Assembly (NCBI GenBank): GCA_045125095.1
Contig: JBGVMW010000254.1
Coordinates: 1 to 58,264, forward strand
Reading direction: 5' to 3'
Length of the DNA stretch: 58,264 nt
Source: JBGVMW01 sp045125095
Lineage (GTDB): Bacteria; Bacillota; Clostridia; Lachnospirales; Lachnospiraceae
How positions within the stretch are numbered: the stretch's first letter is position 1; every line of letters begins with the position of its first letter. Of the stretch, positions 1 through 8,701 are shown in pieces. The notes under the pieces were generated by a model, which ran no database searches, was not told where the DNA came from, and saw only the letters and a program-made list of their open reading frames with translations. Position numbers and translations under genes: made by a program.

Positions 1-350
1 AAGTTAATGTTGGTGATGCGGTACTGGCTGTGCGGTATTACAACGCAAACGGTGAACTCGACGGTGGTTATGACGGAAAAACAGTTACTCTTGGTATCCG
101 TCCGGAAGATGTACATGATGCTCCTGACTTCATCGCAGCTAACCCGAACAGCGTAATCGAATCCGATATCAAAGTATACGAACTGCTTGGTGCAGAAGTA
201 TTCCTGTACTTTGACTATGCTGGATCTCAGATGACTGCACGTGTTAATCCGAGCACCAAAACAAGAACAGGTGATCATACAAAATTTGCTCTGGATATGG
301 ACAAAGTACATCTGTTTGACAAAGAAACAGAGTTGACGATTACTAACTAA
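1..350 (+). CDS. Sugar ABC transporter ATP-binding protein, C-terminal part (MsmX/UgpC-like), partial
   Basis: The reading frame is open from the first bases, so the gene starts before the window and only about 116 C-terminal residues are visible. The segment with VTLGIRPEDV followed by a beta-rich stretch is the TOBE/OB regulatory domain that closes MalK, MsmX and UgpC type ATPases, which energise carbohydrate ABC importers at the inner face of the membrane. No Walker motifs fall inside the window, so substrate cannot be stated. Leucine codons are almost all CTG, as in the next gene and the first half of the hydratase but unlike the rest of the window. The gene is followed by a strong terminator. 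Confidence 0.85.
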   Translation, partial: VNVGDAVLAVRYYNANGELDGGYDGKTVTLGIRPEDVHDAPDFIAANPNSVIESDIKVYELLGAEVFLYFDYAGSQMTARVNPSTKTRTGDHTKFALDMDKVHLFDKETELTITN

Positions 351-375
351 TGCTTTAATATAGTAGAGTGGTCTC

Positions 376-405
376 AAGGGTGTGCCTTAGGGCACACCCT
401 TTTTC
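376..405 (+). terminator. Rho-independent terminator of the ABC ATPase gene
   Basis: An 11-bp perfect stem (AAGGGTGTGCC pairing with GGCACACCCTT) with a 4-nt loop is followed by a run of T. Confidence 0.92.
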
Positions 406-431
406 AATATAAATATGAGAAAAGTGATATT

Positions 432-475
432 TTAAGAAGCACGCAAAGAAAAGTATACTTTCTTATATATATAAA
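432..475 (+). promoter_or_regulatory. Possible promoter/operator of the PucR-type regulator gene
   Basis: The palindrome AAAGTATACTTT lies at 451-462 and overlaps a possible -10 (TATACT, 455-460) with a weak -35 (TTTAAG) 17 nt upstream. An alternating TATATATATA stretch follows. The location suggests a regulated promoter, but the -35 is poor. Confidence 0.3.
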
Positions 476-518
476 GTTTTTTATCCGGGGGAAAGAAATT
501 ACATCAGGAGGAATATAG

Positions 519-1430
519 ATGGCAGAGAACCAGGAACTGGAGAAACTTTTAAGTGACCTGAAAAATCTGACAGGTGTCACGTTTCATGTAGATGCGGAAG
601 ATGCGGAAACTGCGCAGAATGCAGCAGGTCAGATTAAGCAGTTGACAAGTGCTTACAGGGAAAAATATAATAAAGTGAATTTTATACAGAATCTGCTTAT
701 GGACAATGTGCTCCATGTGGATATGTATAACCGTGCGAAAAAACTTCATATTGATATTGAAATGAAGCGGACCGTATTTTTGATCGAGACGGAAGAAGAT
801 CAGAACGAAGGTGCCATGGAACTGCTGAAGCACCTGTTTACCGCTCAGATGCGCGATTATATTACAGCAGTGGACGCCCATAATATTGTTCTGGTGAAAA
901 GCATGGATGATACTGACGCAGCAGAAGATATGCATGCTGTGGCAAACACGATTGTTGACATGATCAATGCAGAGATGATGACGAAAGTCCGTGTGTCCTA
1001 TGGCAATCCCAGTCACAAGCTGGATGACCTGTCCAGATCATACAAAGAGGCCAAGATGGCTCTGGAAGTGGGACGTATTTTCTATATAGGACGTACGATT
1101 GTACCCTACAGCAAATTGGGTATAGGACGTCTGATTTACCAGCTTCCGATTCCGCTGTGTAAAATGTTCATGGAAGAAGTGTTCGGAGATCAGCTTCCGG
1201 ATACCTTTGATGAAGAAACAGTCACCACCATCAACAAGTTTTTTGATAACAACCTGAATATCTCAGAGACAGCCAGACAGCTTTATGTACATAGAAATAC
1301 GCTTGTGTATCGTCTGGAAAAGCTGCAGAAGATGACAGGTTTGGATATACGCGTTTTTGACGACGCACTTACTTTCAAAATAGCAACAATGGTAGTAAAC
1401 TATATGAAATTCATGAAGGAGGAAACATAA
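519..1430 (+). CDS. PucR/CdaR-family transcriptional regulator
   Basis: This 303-aa protein has the C-terminal PucR-type helix-turn-helix (HTH_30) at about residues 240-300, recognisable from NISETARQLYVHRNTLVYRL. The middle region resembles the degenerate nucleotide-cyclase-like domain of CdaR-type sugar-diacid and purine regulators. The start ATG has an AGGAGG site 8 nt upstream. The gene abuts the hydratase with no spacer: its stop is at 1428-1430 and the next ATG is at 1431. The two are therefore probably co-transcribed, and the regulator may control the hydratase. The effector is unknown. Codon use is CTG-rich, like the gene upstream. Confidence 0.85.
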   Translation: MAENQELEKLLSDLKNLTGVTFHVDAEDAETAQNAAGQIKQLTSAYREKYNKVNFIQNLLMDNVLHVDMYNRAKKLHIDIEMKRTVFLIETEEDQNEGAMELLKHLFTAQMRDYITAVDAHNIVLVKSMDDTDAAEDMHAVANTIVDMINAEMMTKVRVSYGNPSHKLDDLSRSYKEAKMALEVGRIFYIGRTIVPYSKLGIGRLIYQLPIPLCKMFMEEVFGDQLPDTFDEETVTTINKFFDNNLNISETARQLYVHRNTLVYRLEKLQKMTGLDIRVFDDALTFKIATMVVNYMKFMKEET

Positions 1431-3704
1431 ATGATTAAGTTACTGGAAACTGGCGCTTATCTGTTAAATGGTACAGAAATAGTGACCGAACCGGCAGAAG
1501 TTGCAGCAAAAACAGGAAAAGACATCACACCGGCGGAGGCAAAGAAAAATACCATTGCTTACGGTATTTTAGAGGCACACAATACTTCCGGCAACATGGA
1601 GAAACTCCAGATCAAATTTGACAAACTGACATCCCATGACATCACATTCGTAGGTATCATTCAGACCGCGAGAGCGTCAGGACTGGAAAAATTCCCGGTT
1701 CCGTACGTTCTGACAAACTGCCACAACTCTCTGTGTGCGGTAGGCGGAACCATCAACGAAGATGACCATATGTTTGGTCTGACCTGTGCAAAAAAATACG
1801 GCGGTGTATACGTTCCGCCTCATCAGGCAGTTATTCACCAGTTTGCCCGCGAAATGCTGGCAGGCGGCGGAAAAATGATCCTTGGTTCTGACAGCCATAC
1901 CCGTTACGGTGCTCTTGGTACCATGGCTATGGGTGAAGGCGGTCCGGAGCTGGTAAAACAGCTGCTGAACCAGACTTACGATATCAATATGCCGGGTGTA
2001 GTTGGTATTTACATGACAGGTGCTCCGGCTCCGGGTGTAGGTCCGCAGGACGTGGCTCTGGCAATTATCGGCGCAGTATTTAACAATGGTTATGTAAAAA
2101 ATAAAGTAATGGAATTCGTAGGACCGGGCGTGTCTTCTCTGAGTGCAGACTTCCGTATCGGTATTGATGTAATGACAACCGAGACAACCTGTCTGTCTTC
2201 TATCTGGAGAACTGACGATACGATCAAAGACTTCTACGACATTCACAAACGTCCGGAAGATTACAAAGAACTGAATCCGGGTGATGTGGCATACTACGAT
2301 GGTATGGTAGTTGTCGATCTGAGCAAAATCAAACCGATGATCGCTATGCCGTTCCATCCGAGCAACGTATACACCATCGAAGAACTGAATGCGAACCTGG
2401 ATGACATTCTCTGTGATGTAGAAAAGAAAGCATTGATCAGTCTGGATGGAAAAATTGAATATGACCTGCACAAAAAGGTGCGCAACGGAAAACTGTATGT
2501 AGATCAGGGTATTATCGCAGGATGTGCCGGCGGTGGATTTGAAAACTGCTGTGATGCAGCAGATATCTTAAGAGGTAAGAGCATTGGTGCAGATGAATTT
2601 ACATTAAGTGTATATCCGGCTTCTACACCGATCTATATGGAATTAATTAAGAATGGTGCAATGGCTGACTTAATGGCAACGGGTGCAATTGTAAAGACTG
2701 CATTCTGCGGACCATGCTTTGGTGCAGGTGATACACCTTCTAACAATGGTTTCAGTATCCGTCACTCTACAAGAAACTTCCCGAACCGTGAAGGTTCTAA
2801 GTTACAGAACGGACAGATTTCTTCTGTAGCACTTATGGATGCACGTTCTATTGCAGCAACAGCAGCAAACAAAGGCTTCTTAACACCTGCAACAGATATG
2901 GACGTAGAATACAAGGGCTTAAAATATCATTTCGATAAGACGATTTATGAAAATCGTATCTTTGACAGCAAGGGAGAAGCAGATCCTTCTGTTGAGATTA
3001 AATTTGGTCCAAATATTAAGGACTGGCCTGCAATGTCAGCACTTCCTCAGAACATGTTATTAAAGGTAGTGTCTGAGATTCACGATCCGGTTACCACAAC
3101 AGATGAGTTAATTCCATCTGGGGAAACATCTTCTTATCGTTCTAACCCATTAGGATTAGCTGAGTTTACGTTATCCAGAAAAGACCCGGCTTACGTTGGC
3201 AGAGCAAAAGAAGTACAGAAGGCTCAGAAAGCAATCGAGGCTGGCACATGTCCGGTAGAAGCATTTGATGAGTTAAAGCCAATCATGGATACGGTAAAAG
3301 GCAAGTTTGCAGAAGTTGGAAAAGGCAATTTAGGAATCGGTAGTACCATTTTTGCAGTAAAACCAGGTGATGGATCTGCTCGCGAGCAGGCAGCTTCCTG
3401 TCAGAAGGTATTAGGCGGATGGGCAAACATTGCCAACGAATATGCAACAAAACGTTACCGTTCTAACCTGATTAACTGGGGTATGCTTCCATTCATCATT
3501 GAGGAAGGCGATCTTCCATTTAAGAATGGTGATTATCTGTTCATTCCGGATATCAAAGATGGTGTTGAACAGAAGAAGAAAGAATTTACAGCTTATGTAG
3601 TAAATGAAGGCATGAAGGAATTCACATTAAAGATGGATGATTTAACAGATGATGAGAGAACTATCATCTTAAAGGGATGTCTGATCAACTACTACAAGGG
3701 TTAA
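1431..3704 (+). CDS. Aconitase-family hydratase (aconitate hydratase-like), mosaic codon use
   Basis: This 757-aa [4Fe-4S] dehydratase belongs to the aconitase superfamily. The N-terminal part carries the conserved GSDSHTRYGALG segment. The cluster cysteines are in AGCAGGGFENC and in the C-x2-C motif FCGPCFGAGD, and the C-terminal swivel domain follows. It probably interconverts a hydroxy-tricarboxylate or related acid in the cytosol; whether citrate is the true substrate cannot be told. A GGAGG site lies 8 nt before the ATG. The striking oddity is leucine codon use. Up to about 2560 it is 21 CTG and 3 TTA of 29, and after that it is 3 CTG and 19 TTA of 26. The protein itself reads through without interruption. 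Confidence 0.88.
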   Translation: MIKLLETGAYLLNGTEIVTEPAEVAAKTGKDITPAEAKKNTIAYGILEAHNTSGNMEKLQIKFDKLTSHDITFVGIIQTARASGLEKFPVPYVLTNCHNSLCAVGGTINEDDHMFGLTCAKKYGGVYVPPHQAVIHQFAREMLAGGGKMILGSDSHTRYGALGTMAMGEGGPELVKQLLNQTYDINMPGVVGIYMTGAPAPGVGPQDVALAIIGAVFNNGYVKNKVMEFVGPGVSSLSADFRIGIDVMTTETTCLSSIWRTDDTIKDFYDIHKRPEDYKELNPGDVAYYDGMVVVDLSKIKPMIAMPFHPSNVYTIEELNANLDDILCDVEKKALISLDGKIEYDLHKKVRNGKLYVDQGIIAGCAGGGFENCCDAADILRGKSIGADEFTLSVYPASTPIYMELIKNGAMADLMATGAIVKTAFCGPCFGAGDTPSNNGFSIRHSTRNFPNREGSKLQNGQISSVALMDARSIAATAANKGFLTPATDMDVEYKGLKYHFDKTIYENRIFDSKGEADPSVEIKFGPNIKDWPAMSALPQNMLLKVVSEIHDPVTTTDELIPSGETSSYRSNPLGLAEFTLSRKDPAYVGRAKEVQKAQKAIEAGTCPVEAFDELKPIMDTVKGKFAEVGKGNLGIGSTIFAVKPGDGSAREQAASCQKVLGGWANIANEYATKRYRSNLINWGMLPFIIEEGDLPFKNGDYLFIPDIKDGVEQKKKEFTAYVVNEGMKEFTLKMDDLTDDERTIILKGCLINYYKG

Positions 3705-3713
3705 TTAAAAAAT

Positions 3714-3747
3714 GCGGTGTGGTCTTAGGACTGCGCCGCTTTTTTTT
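3714..3747 (+). terminator. Rho-independent terminator of the hydratase gene
   Basis: A GC-rich hairpin (GCGGTGTGGTC, loop TTA, GGACTGCGCCGC) is followed by eight T. Confidence 0.9.
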
Positions 3748-3880
3748 ATATACTGGTATATAAAAAATGATGCGCACGAATTAGAAAGGAAGGTGCACTG
3801 CGTGCCAAATTCGGCGCGGCAAAGTGTGCAAGCATAATAACTAGCTGGATTCGCGAGAGCGTGTCTGCACGCTTTGTGGG
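3748..3880 (+). repeat. Intergenic repeat R2, copy 1 (with collapsed R1 end)
   Basis: After the terminator comes a shortened R1-like end (TATATACTGGTATATA) and then a block of about 115 bp beginning AAAATGATGCGCACGAATT. This block recurs at about 53793-53910 with roughly 90% identity by eye. It contains several GC-rich inverted segments (GCGCGGC, GCGTGC, TTCGCGAGAGCG). It lies between the hydratase terminator and the zinc-ribbon gene and extends into an apparent but probably untranslated upstream extension of that gene. Confidence 0.75.
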
Positions 3881-3962
3881 GAATGTTGCGTTTTTATTGA
3901 AAAAATACATATTTAAGCATATAATGAAAGGGAGCAGTTTAAGAGAATGGTGGGGTGGGAAA

Positions 3963-6557
3963 ATGATTATTTTAAAGGCGAACAAAGAATTACAGATGGT
4001 ATTTCAAAAAGTAATTAATACGTTGGGCAAGCGCACAGATTGGGGAAATATTTTTCTGGTGTTGGACAATTCCCTGGTTCTGTATGGAAAGAACCGCTGT
4101 CTGTTTTTTAGTTTTGATAAAAAGCGTGTATTTGAAAGTGTGTTGGAAGTGCCGGTGAATGAGGAATTGGCATTGCAGATAGAGAAGAATCCATTGCTGA
4201 CCAACACGTTAAATATGACCTTGTATGTATTTGGAAAATGGGGCATTTTAGGAAGTCTTGTGGTGAATCAGGACTACAATAAGTTGAACCGGATGTTTGC
4301 AAATACATGGCAGGAGATTAAAGTGGAGCCGTCTTTTACCGATGAGAATTTTCGCTTCTATGCAGAGGGAATGCAGATAACTTATGAGGAAGTCATACAG
4401 AAGATACTCGATAAGGAAGAGGAAGACCCGGAGGAGAAGGAAAATGAAAAGATAGGTTTATGGCATCAGATGCGTTGGAACTGTCTGCGTGCGCCATTTA
4501 CTAAGATGGCTAAGAAAGAGGGCGATAAAGAACGACTGGGTAATAATTTTTATCCGGTTAGTTATGTATGCCCCAATTGTCATCATCAGTTACATATGGT
4601 TGTATATCCGGAGAAGAAGGAAGTGCCAATCGATACAAAAGAGGGAAAGGTGTATTTAGCAAGAATGTACACCTGTAATGGTTGTAATCGGTTCTATACG
4701 CCAAGACCAGAGAAATTGATTGGTGAAGGAGATGTATATTTTCTTGATTTTGAAGATGACAAGCAGGCGTATGAAGACTATTTAGAGATTGCAGGAGAAA
4801 AAGGTGACCGTACCACCAACCCGAACTTTAATGAATATGAGCGGGATTATGGTAAAAATAAACGGAAGCAGAATGCAAGTGAGAAGGAAGAAGTGGCAAG
4901 GGAAACAGAAGATGAGGATATTTCTTTCGAACCGGATGGAACAGACATGGAACAAGAAGGGGTAGAAGCCTCACAAGAAAATGAAGTCTCAGAAGAGGAA
5001 ACGGGCAGAGGAAGAAATCGTGAAAAGCGATTTAGTAAGCTGGCACATAAGGGGGAAGGAAGAGAAAAAACGGTTTCTTTAAGACAGCCTTTTTCACGGG
5101 GAAAAATGAATGGAAAAGACGGGCAAAGTGTAGAATCTGATGTCACACCTAAAAAGGGTGTAAAATCTGAGAAACAAAATATGACTTCGAATGTGACTGA
5201 CAGGAAGGCAGAGGAGCCAAGAATGAATACATCTGATGTGGCATCTATGTCACTGACAGAATTAAGGGAAGCGAAAAAGTCTGTACAAAGTAAATCAACG
5301 AATGTAAAGGAGCAGGACGCGTATGTGCAGGCAGTTGAACAGGAATTACAAGAACGAACAGAAAAAGAATTGCAAAGAAAGGTAGCTTCCTGTAGCAATA
5401 AAAAATGCAAGGAGATCCGAAAAATCATTCGTGAGATTGAACAGGAGGAGTATCCGGAAGATAAGAAAAAGATCATGATAGATAATCTGCGGAATCTTCA
5501 AGAGCTGGCTGCTAAAAAGGAGATAGAACAATTGTTAGCCTCCTGCCCGTCGGATTTGAGCAAAAAGCAGTATGAGACGTATCGTGAGCGTTTGAAGGAA
5601 TACAAAGATGTGGGAATGGATATAACGCAGTATGAAAGCCTGTTAGAAGAGAAGCGTGATAGCGCAGAAAAACAGGAAATCCAGCGTTTTATCAGACGTT
5701 ACAATCCAAAGGACAGAGATGCTTTGCAGGAAGCATACCATACCTTGCCGGATATGAATTTTTCAGAAAAAAATATAGAACCGGTGTTACAGAAGATACG
5801 AGACAGAATTGTAAAAATAGACGAAGCTGCCATTGCTGAAATATGTCCGGAACCGGCAGATGTGACCTTTGATGAAGGCGTGGAAGCATATGAGCAGATT
5901 GCAGAAGGTATGTTTCTTCCGGAGTTGAAGATAGATGCATTGGAGAAATTAGACAAGCGTTTGCAGAAATTAAAGGCGGATGAAGCAGAACAATTGATTC
6001 GTAAATTAGAGAGAGAGCTAGAGAAGTATGTACAGGGGAATGAGAGAATACATTATTGTGACATCCGAAAAATACTGCGTCAGGAGAATGATGTGGAAGG
6101 CGCGGTGGCAGTTGCGCTAAAATCCTATGTAGGGAATCGTCGGAAATATGAATACCCATTGCTTGTATGCGATTCCTCAAGACATAAGAGTGGTGCAGAG
6201 GGTTTTGTGCTGACACCCGACCATGTGTATTATAAAACCACATTTAGTGCGGATGTGTTAGAGATACGTAGCATTGAAAAAATCGAGGCAAAAAAGGGAT
6301 TTTTTAAGAAGTGTATCTGTGCAGTGATGCCGAATGCTACCGACGTGAAGTTATCTAGTCTTTTAGATATAAAAGATATGGAAGGGTTTCAAAATACAGT
6401 AAACCGCTTTTTGGAATATTTGAAGGAGAAGCCGCAGTCAAGAAAAATTTCTTATATGGCAAGGGAAACTCATAAAATAAAGTGTTGCTATCGATGTGGT
6501 TATGTGTATACAGAAGGCAGTGTATGTCCAAAATGTGGAAGCAGACAGAATCAATAA
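3963..6557 (+). CDS. Uncharacterised zinc-ribbon, charged helical protein
   Basis: I do not recognise this 864-aa protein. Visible parts are an N-terminal globular region, a first zinc ribbon at about residues 200-245 (CPNCHHQ and CNGC), and a long charged, low-complexity linker. A helical, probably coiled-coil region rich in E/K/Q covers about residues 420-700. A beta-rich, PH-like domain follows near 720-820, and the last 25 residues hold a second zinc ribbon (CYRCGY, CPKCGS). No membrane segment is evident. The reading frame stays open upstream to 3861, but that part lies in repeat R2. ATG 3963 is preceded by the G-rich GGTGGGGTGGG and is the preferred start. It is the first of a co-directional series leading into the Jet genes, separated from the next gene by about 105 nt with a possible promoter. 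Confidence 0.7.
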   Translation: MIILKANKELQMVFQKVINTLGKRTDWGNIFLVLDNSLVLYGKNRCLFFSFDKKRVFESVLEVPVNEELALQIEKNPLLTNTLNMTLYVFGKWGILGSLVVNQDYNKLNRMFANTWQEIKVEPSFTDENFRFYAEGMQITYEEVIQKILDKEEEDPEEKENEKIGLWHQMRWNCLRAPFTKMAKKEGDKERLGNNFYPVSYVCPNCHHQLHMVVYPEKKEVPIDTKEGKVYLARMYTCNGCNRFYTPRPEKLIGEGDVYFLDFEDDKQAYEDYLEIAGEKGDRTTNPNFNEYERDYGKNKRKQNASEKEEVARETEDEDISFEPDGTDMEQEGVEASQENEVSEEETGRGRNREKRFSKLAHKGEGREKTVSLRQPFSRGKMNGKDGQSVESDVTPKKGVKSEKQNMTSNVTDRKAEEPRMNTSDVASMSLTELREAKKSVQSKSTNVKEQDAYVQAVEQELQERTEKELQRKVASCSNKKCKEIRKIIREIEQEEYPEDKKKIMIDNLRNLQELAAKKEIEQLLASCPSDLSKKQYETYRERLKEYKDVGMDITQYESLLEEKRDSAEKQEIQRFIRRYNPKDRDALQEAYHTLPDMNFSEKNIEPVLQKIRDRIVKIDEAAIAEICPEPADVTFDEGVEAYEQIAEGMFLPELKIDALEKLDKRLQKLKADEAEQLIRKLERELEKYVQGNERIHYCDIRKILRQENDVEGAVAVALKSYVGNRRKYEYPLLVCDSSRHKSGAEGFVLTPDHVYYKTTFSADVLEIRSIEKIEAKKGFFKKCICAVMPNATDVKLSSLLDIKDMEGFQNTVNRFLEYLKEKPQSRKISYMARETHKIKCCYRCGYVYTEGSVCPKCGSRQNQ

Positions 6558-6585
6558 TATGGAAGAAAAAAATCGGAAAGTGCTA

Positions 6586-6614
6586 TTTTCATTTGCGCGA
6601 AAATATGGTATGAT
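6586..6614 (+). promoter_or_regulatory. Possible extended -10 promoter before the Cys-rich/Jet operon
   Basis: TTTTCA (6586-6591) and TATGAT (6609-6614) are 17 nt apart, with TG one base before the -10 (extended -10). Confidence 0.45.
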
Positions 6615-6662
6615 AGTACTATATTAAAAATTTACAATTCATTAGAGAAACAGGTGAAAAGC

Positions 6663-7061
6663 ATGGCAAGGAAAGAGTTTTGCTTTTGTATCGGCTCGCT
6701 AGTGGATTGCTCTCCGGGTAGGGTACAGGATTGTAATATTAAACGTGTTCGTGAGTGCCCGTTGGAGCAGGAGATTGCGACGAACAAAAGCAGGGAAGAG
6801 AATCAAGGAAAAGGCTTTTGTTTCTGTAAAGGTGAACTGGTAAGTTGTACAGCTGGGCGAATTCAAGATTGTAATATTAAGAGAGTACGTGTATGCCCGT
6901 TAGAGCAGGAAATTACAGAAGACAAAGGCAAAAAAATGAAGACCCAACACGATACCCATGGTTTTTGTTTTTGCAAAGGAGAATTAGTATCTTGCAGTGT
7001 GGGACGAATTCAGGATTGTAACACGAAGCGCGTTTCAAAGTGTCCATTGGATTTGTATTAA
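6663..7061 (+). CDS. Cysteine-rich triple-repeat protein
   Basis: This 132-aa protein is built from three near-identical modules of about 30 residues, each with the spacing C-x-C-x6-C-x7-C-x7-C (core FCFCKGELVSC then GRIQDCNIKRV and CPLE). Charged linkers separate the modules. It has fifteen cysteines and no signal peptide or membrane segment, which suggests a cytosolic metal-binding or Fe-S protein, but I do not know the family. The ATG at 6663 has AGGTGA just upstream; a GTG at 6654 is in frame but less likely. It lies 47 nt before the JetA-like gene on the same strand and is probably co-transcribed with it. Confidence 0.75.
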   Translation: MARKEFCFCIGSLVDCSPGRVQDCNIKRVRECPLEQEIATNKSREENQGKGFCFCKGELVSCTAGRIQDCNIKRVRVCPLEQEITEDKGKKMKTQHDTHGFCFCKGELVSCSVGRIQDCNTKRVSKCPLDLY

Positions 7062-7108
7062 CTGTTAAGGCTCAATAACAAAAGCTGGCAAAGGCAAGGG
7101 TGCGAAGT

Positions 7109-8644
7109 ATGGCAGAAGAACAACTCATGTTGCATGACATGGTGGAGGAGCATGGAGAACGTATGATGAATTTGAAACGGTATTATCCGTTTTTCACATT
7201 GTTCTCCTATTCCTTTTCAGGTTATAAAGAAGGGCGCTATCAACGATTGGATATGGCATATATAACGTTGGCAGTGCTTCGTTTTTTTATTGAAGAAAAT
7301 AATTTTAAAGACAAAGATGTGACTTATGAAGAGTACACATCCTTTTTTCATGTCATTTTAACCAGAGATTTTGAATATCACTTAGACAAAGAAGAAGAAA
7401 AGGAATTGGCAGCGTTTCTTTTTGATAAGCTTACCAATGAAGGGAAATCCTTTACTATAGATTATTTTGATCCGGTGGATAAGCAGACAAAGCATCTGCG
7501 AACGAAATTAATTGACAGCCGCATTGAGAATCAGTCCGTATATTATTTTATCACGGCAGATGCAGTTGCCTTTTATTTAGACACCAAAGAAATCAAAGAA
7601 GAAAGCAGTATCACAGTAGAACAGCTTCTTCTGAGTAAATTAATTTCTGCAAATAATTTCCAAGGTGCCATTGAGGTGGTGCGACGGATTAATCAGGAAG
7701 TCAATAAGCTCCGTCTTATGAAACATGATGTGACAAGTATACTTAGTCGTAATGTATTTGAAGGTAAGGTGGCTTATGACCAATATGTGGAGACAGTAAC
7801 AAAATGGTTTGACGAGGAACAGAGATTATTCCGAAAGAACAGCGAATTGATTGAGAAAGCACTGAAGCGGGCAGAATCTGCAGGGACAAGAGGCGAAGCT
7901 TCCACCCGCTATTATCGGGCAGTCAATGAAATTTACCTCTTAGAAGTGGAAATGAAACGTGCCATGCACAAGCACAGTGAACTATTAAAGGATTGTGCAG
8001 ATTTGCAGAAGAAGGCAGATGAACTGGTAACAAAGTCAAAGCTTAGTGCATTGCGAAATGCCTTTGATTTCCGCAGTGCCTGTGTGAAGTTGATGGAACA
8101 GGATGATGCGTCTCTTTTAAGCAGTTTTGTTATGCCGTTATTTCAATTGAGCCGTCGGAAATGTCTTCCATTTTCCGTGTTGGATGAGCTGTTGACCTAT
8201 CGAAATGAGAAAAAAGATTATGTGGAAAATATGGGTACCGGCAAAGAAGAGACATACATTTACGAGGATGAAATAGAGGAGGAACGAATTCACTCGAATT
8301 TCCATGGATTCTTTCTTGTGCTCTGGGAATTATCCCTAAAAAAGAAACAGTTCACATTAGTAGAATACCAGGAAGCCGTGAAGAAGAATCTGGGGGAATC
8401 ATCCATGCGTAATGCGGATTTTTATACATTTCTCATTCACATGTGCCAGAAATCTGTTTATGATTTTTATGGAATACTCCGCAAACCGGACACCTTCTTT
8501 GAGGAGCAGGCAAAGCAATCATTAGCGGAAGCGAGAAATCCTCTCTACGAAAAAATCAAATTAACCCTCACCATGTGCGGAGATGATACCATCCGGATAG
8601 GCAGCGTCGCGGAGATATCTAATATAGTTTTTCAAACAGTGTAA
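7109..8644 (+). CDS. JetA-like (DUF5716/MksF-type) kleisin subunit
   Basis: This 511-aa helical protein resembles the JetA/DUF5716 family, the kleisin-like subunit (MksF equivalent) of Wadjet and Mks SMC complexes. The N-terminal part (about residues 20-180) looks like a winged-helix/dimerisation region, and the middle (about 200-330) is rich in long charged helices. Family assignment rests on recalled family features, on the size order 511/238/1466 and on the adjacent JetB- and JetC-like genes. ATG 7109 has AAGGG 8 nt upstream and is preferred to the in-frame GTG at 7100. The next gene starts 57 nt downstream after an AGGAGA site. Confidence 0.75.
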   Translation: MAEEQLMLHDMVEEHGERMMNLKRYYPFFTLFSYSFSGYKEGRYQRLDMAYITLAVLRFFIEENNFKDKDVTYEEYTSFFHVILTRDFEYHLDKEEEKELAAFLFDKLTNEGKSFTIDYFDPVDKQTKHLRTKLIDSRIENQSVYYFITADAVAFYLDTKEIKEESSITVEQLLLSKLISANNFQGAIEVVRRINQEVNKLRLMKHDVTSILSRNVFEGKVAYDQYVETVTKWFDEEQRLFRKNSELIEKALKRAESAGTRGEASTRYYRAVNEIYLLEVEMKRAMHKHSELLKDCADLQKKADELVTKSKLSALRNAFDFRSACVKLMEQDDASLLSSFVMPLFQLSRRKCLPFSVLDELLTYRNEKKDYVENMGTGKEETYIYEDEIEEERIHSNFHGFFLVLWELSLKKKQFTLVEYQEAVKKNLGESSMRNADFYTFLIHMCQKSVYDFYGILRKPDTFFEEQAKQSLAEARNPLYEKIKLTLTMCGDDTIRIGSVAEISNIVFQTV

Positions 8645-8701
8645 AGGCAGTACGCCAACCGTGAGAATGAGGAACAGATACAATACTCATAGGAGATAGA
8701 A

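Noticed and set aside
1677..2471. 264-codon open frame on the reverse strand of the hydratase
   Set aside because: It is a shadow of the strongly conserved aconitase frame, with no ribosome binding site and unnatural composition.
3861..3962. Upstream extension of the zinc-ribbon gene
   Set aside because: The frame is open but lies in repeat R2, and the better start is ATG 3963; the same sequence elsewhere is non-coding.
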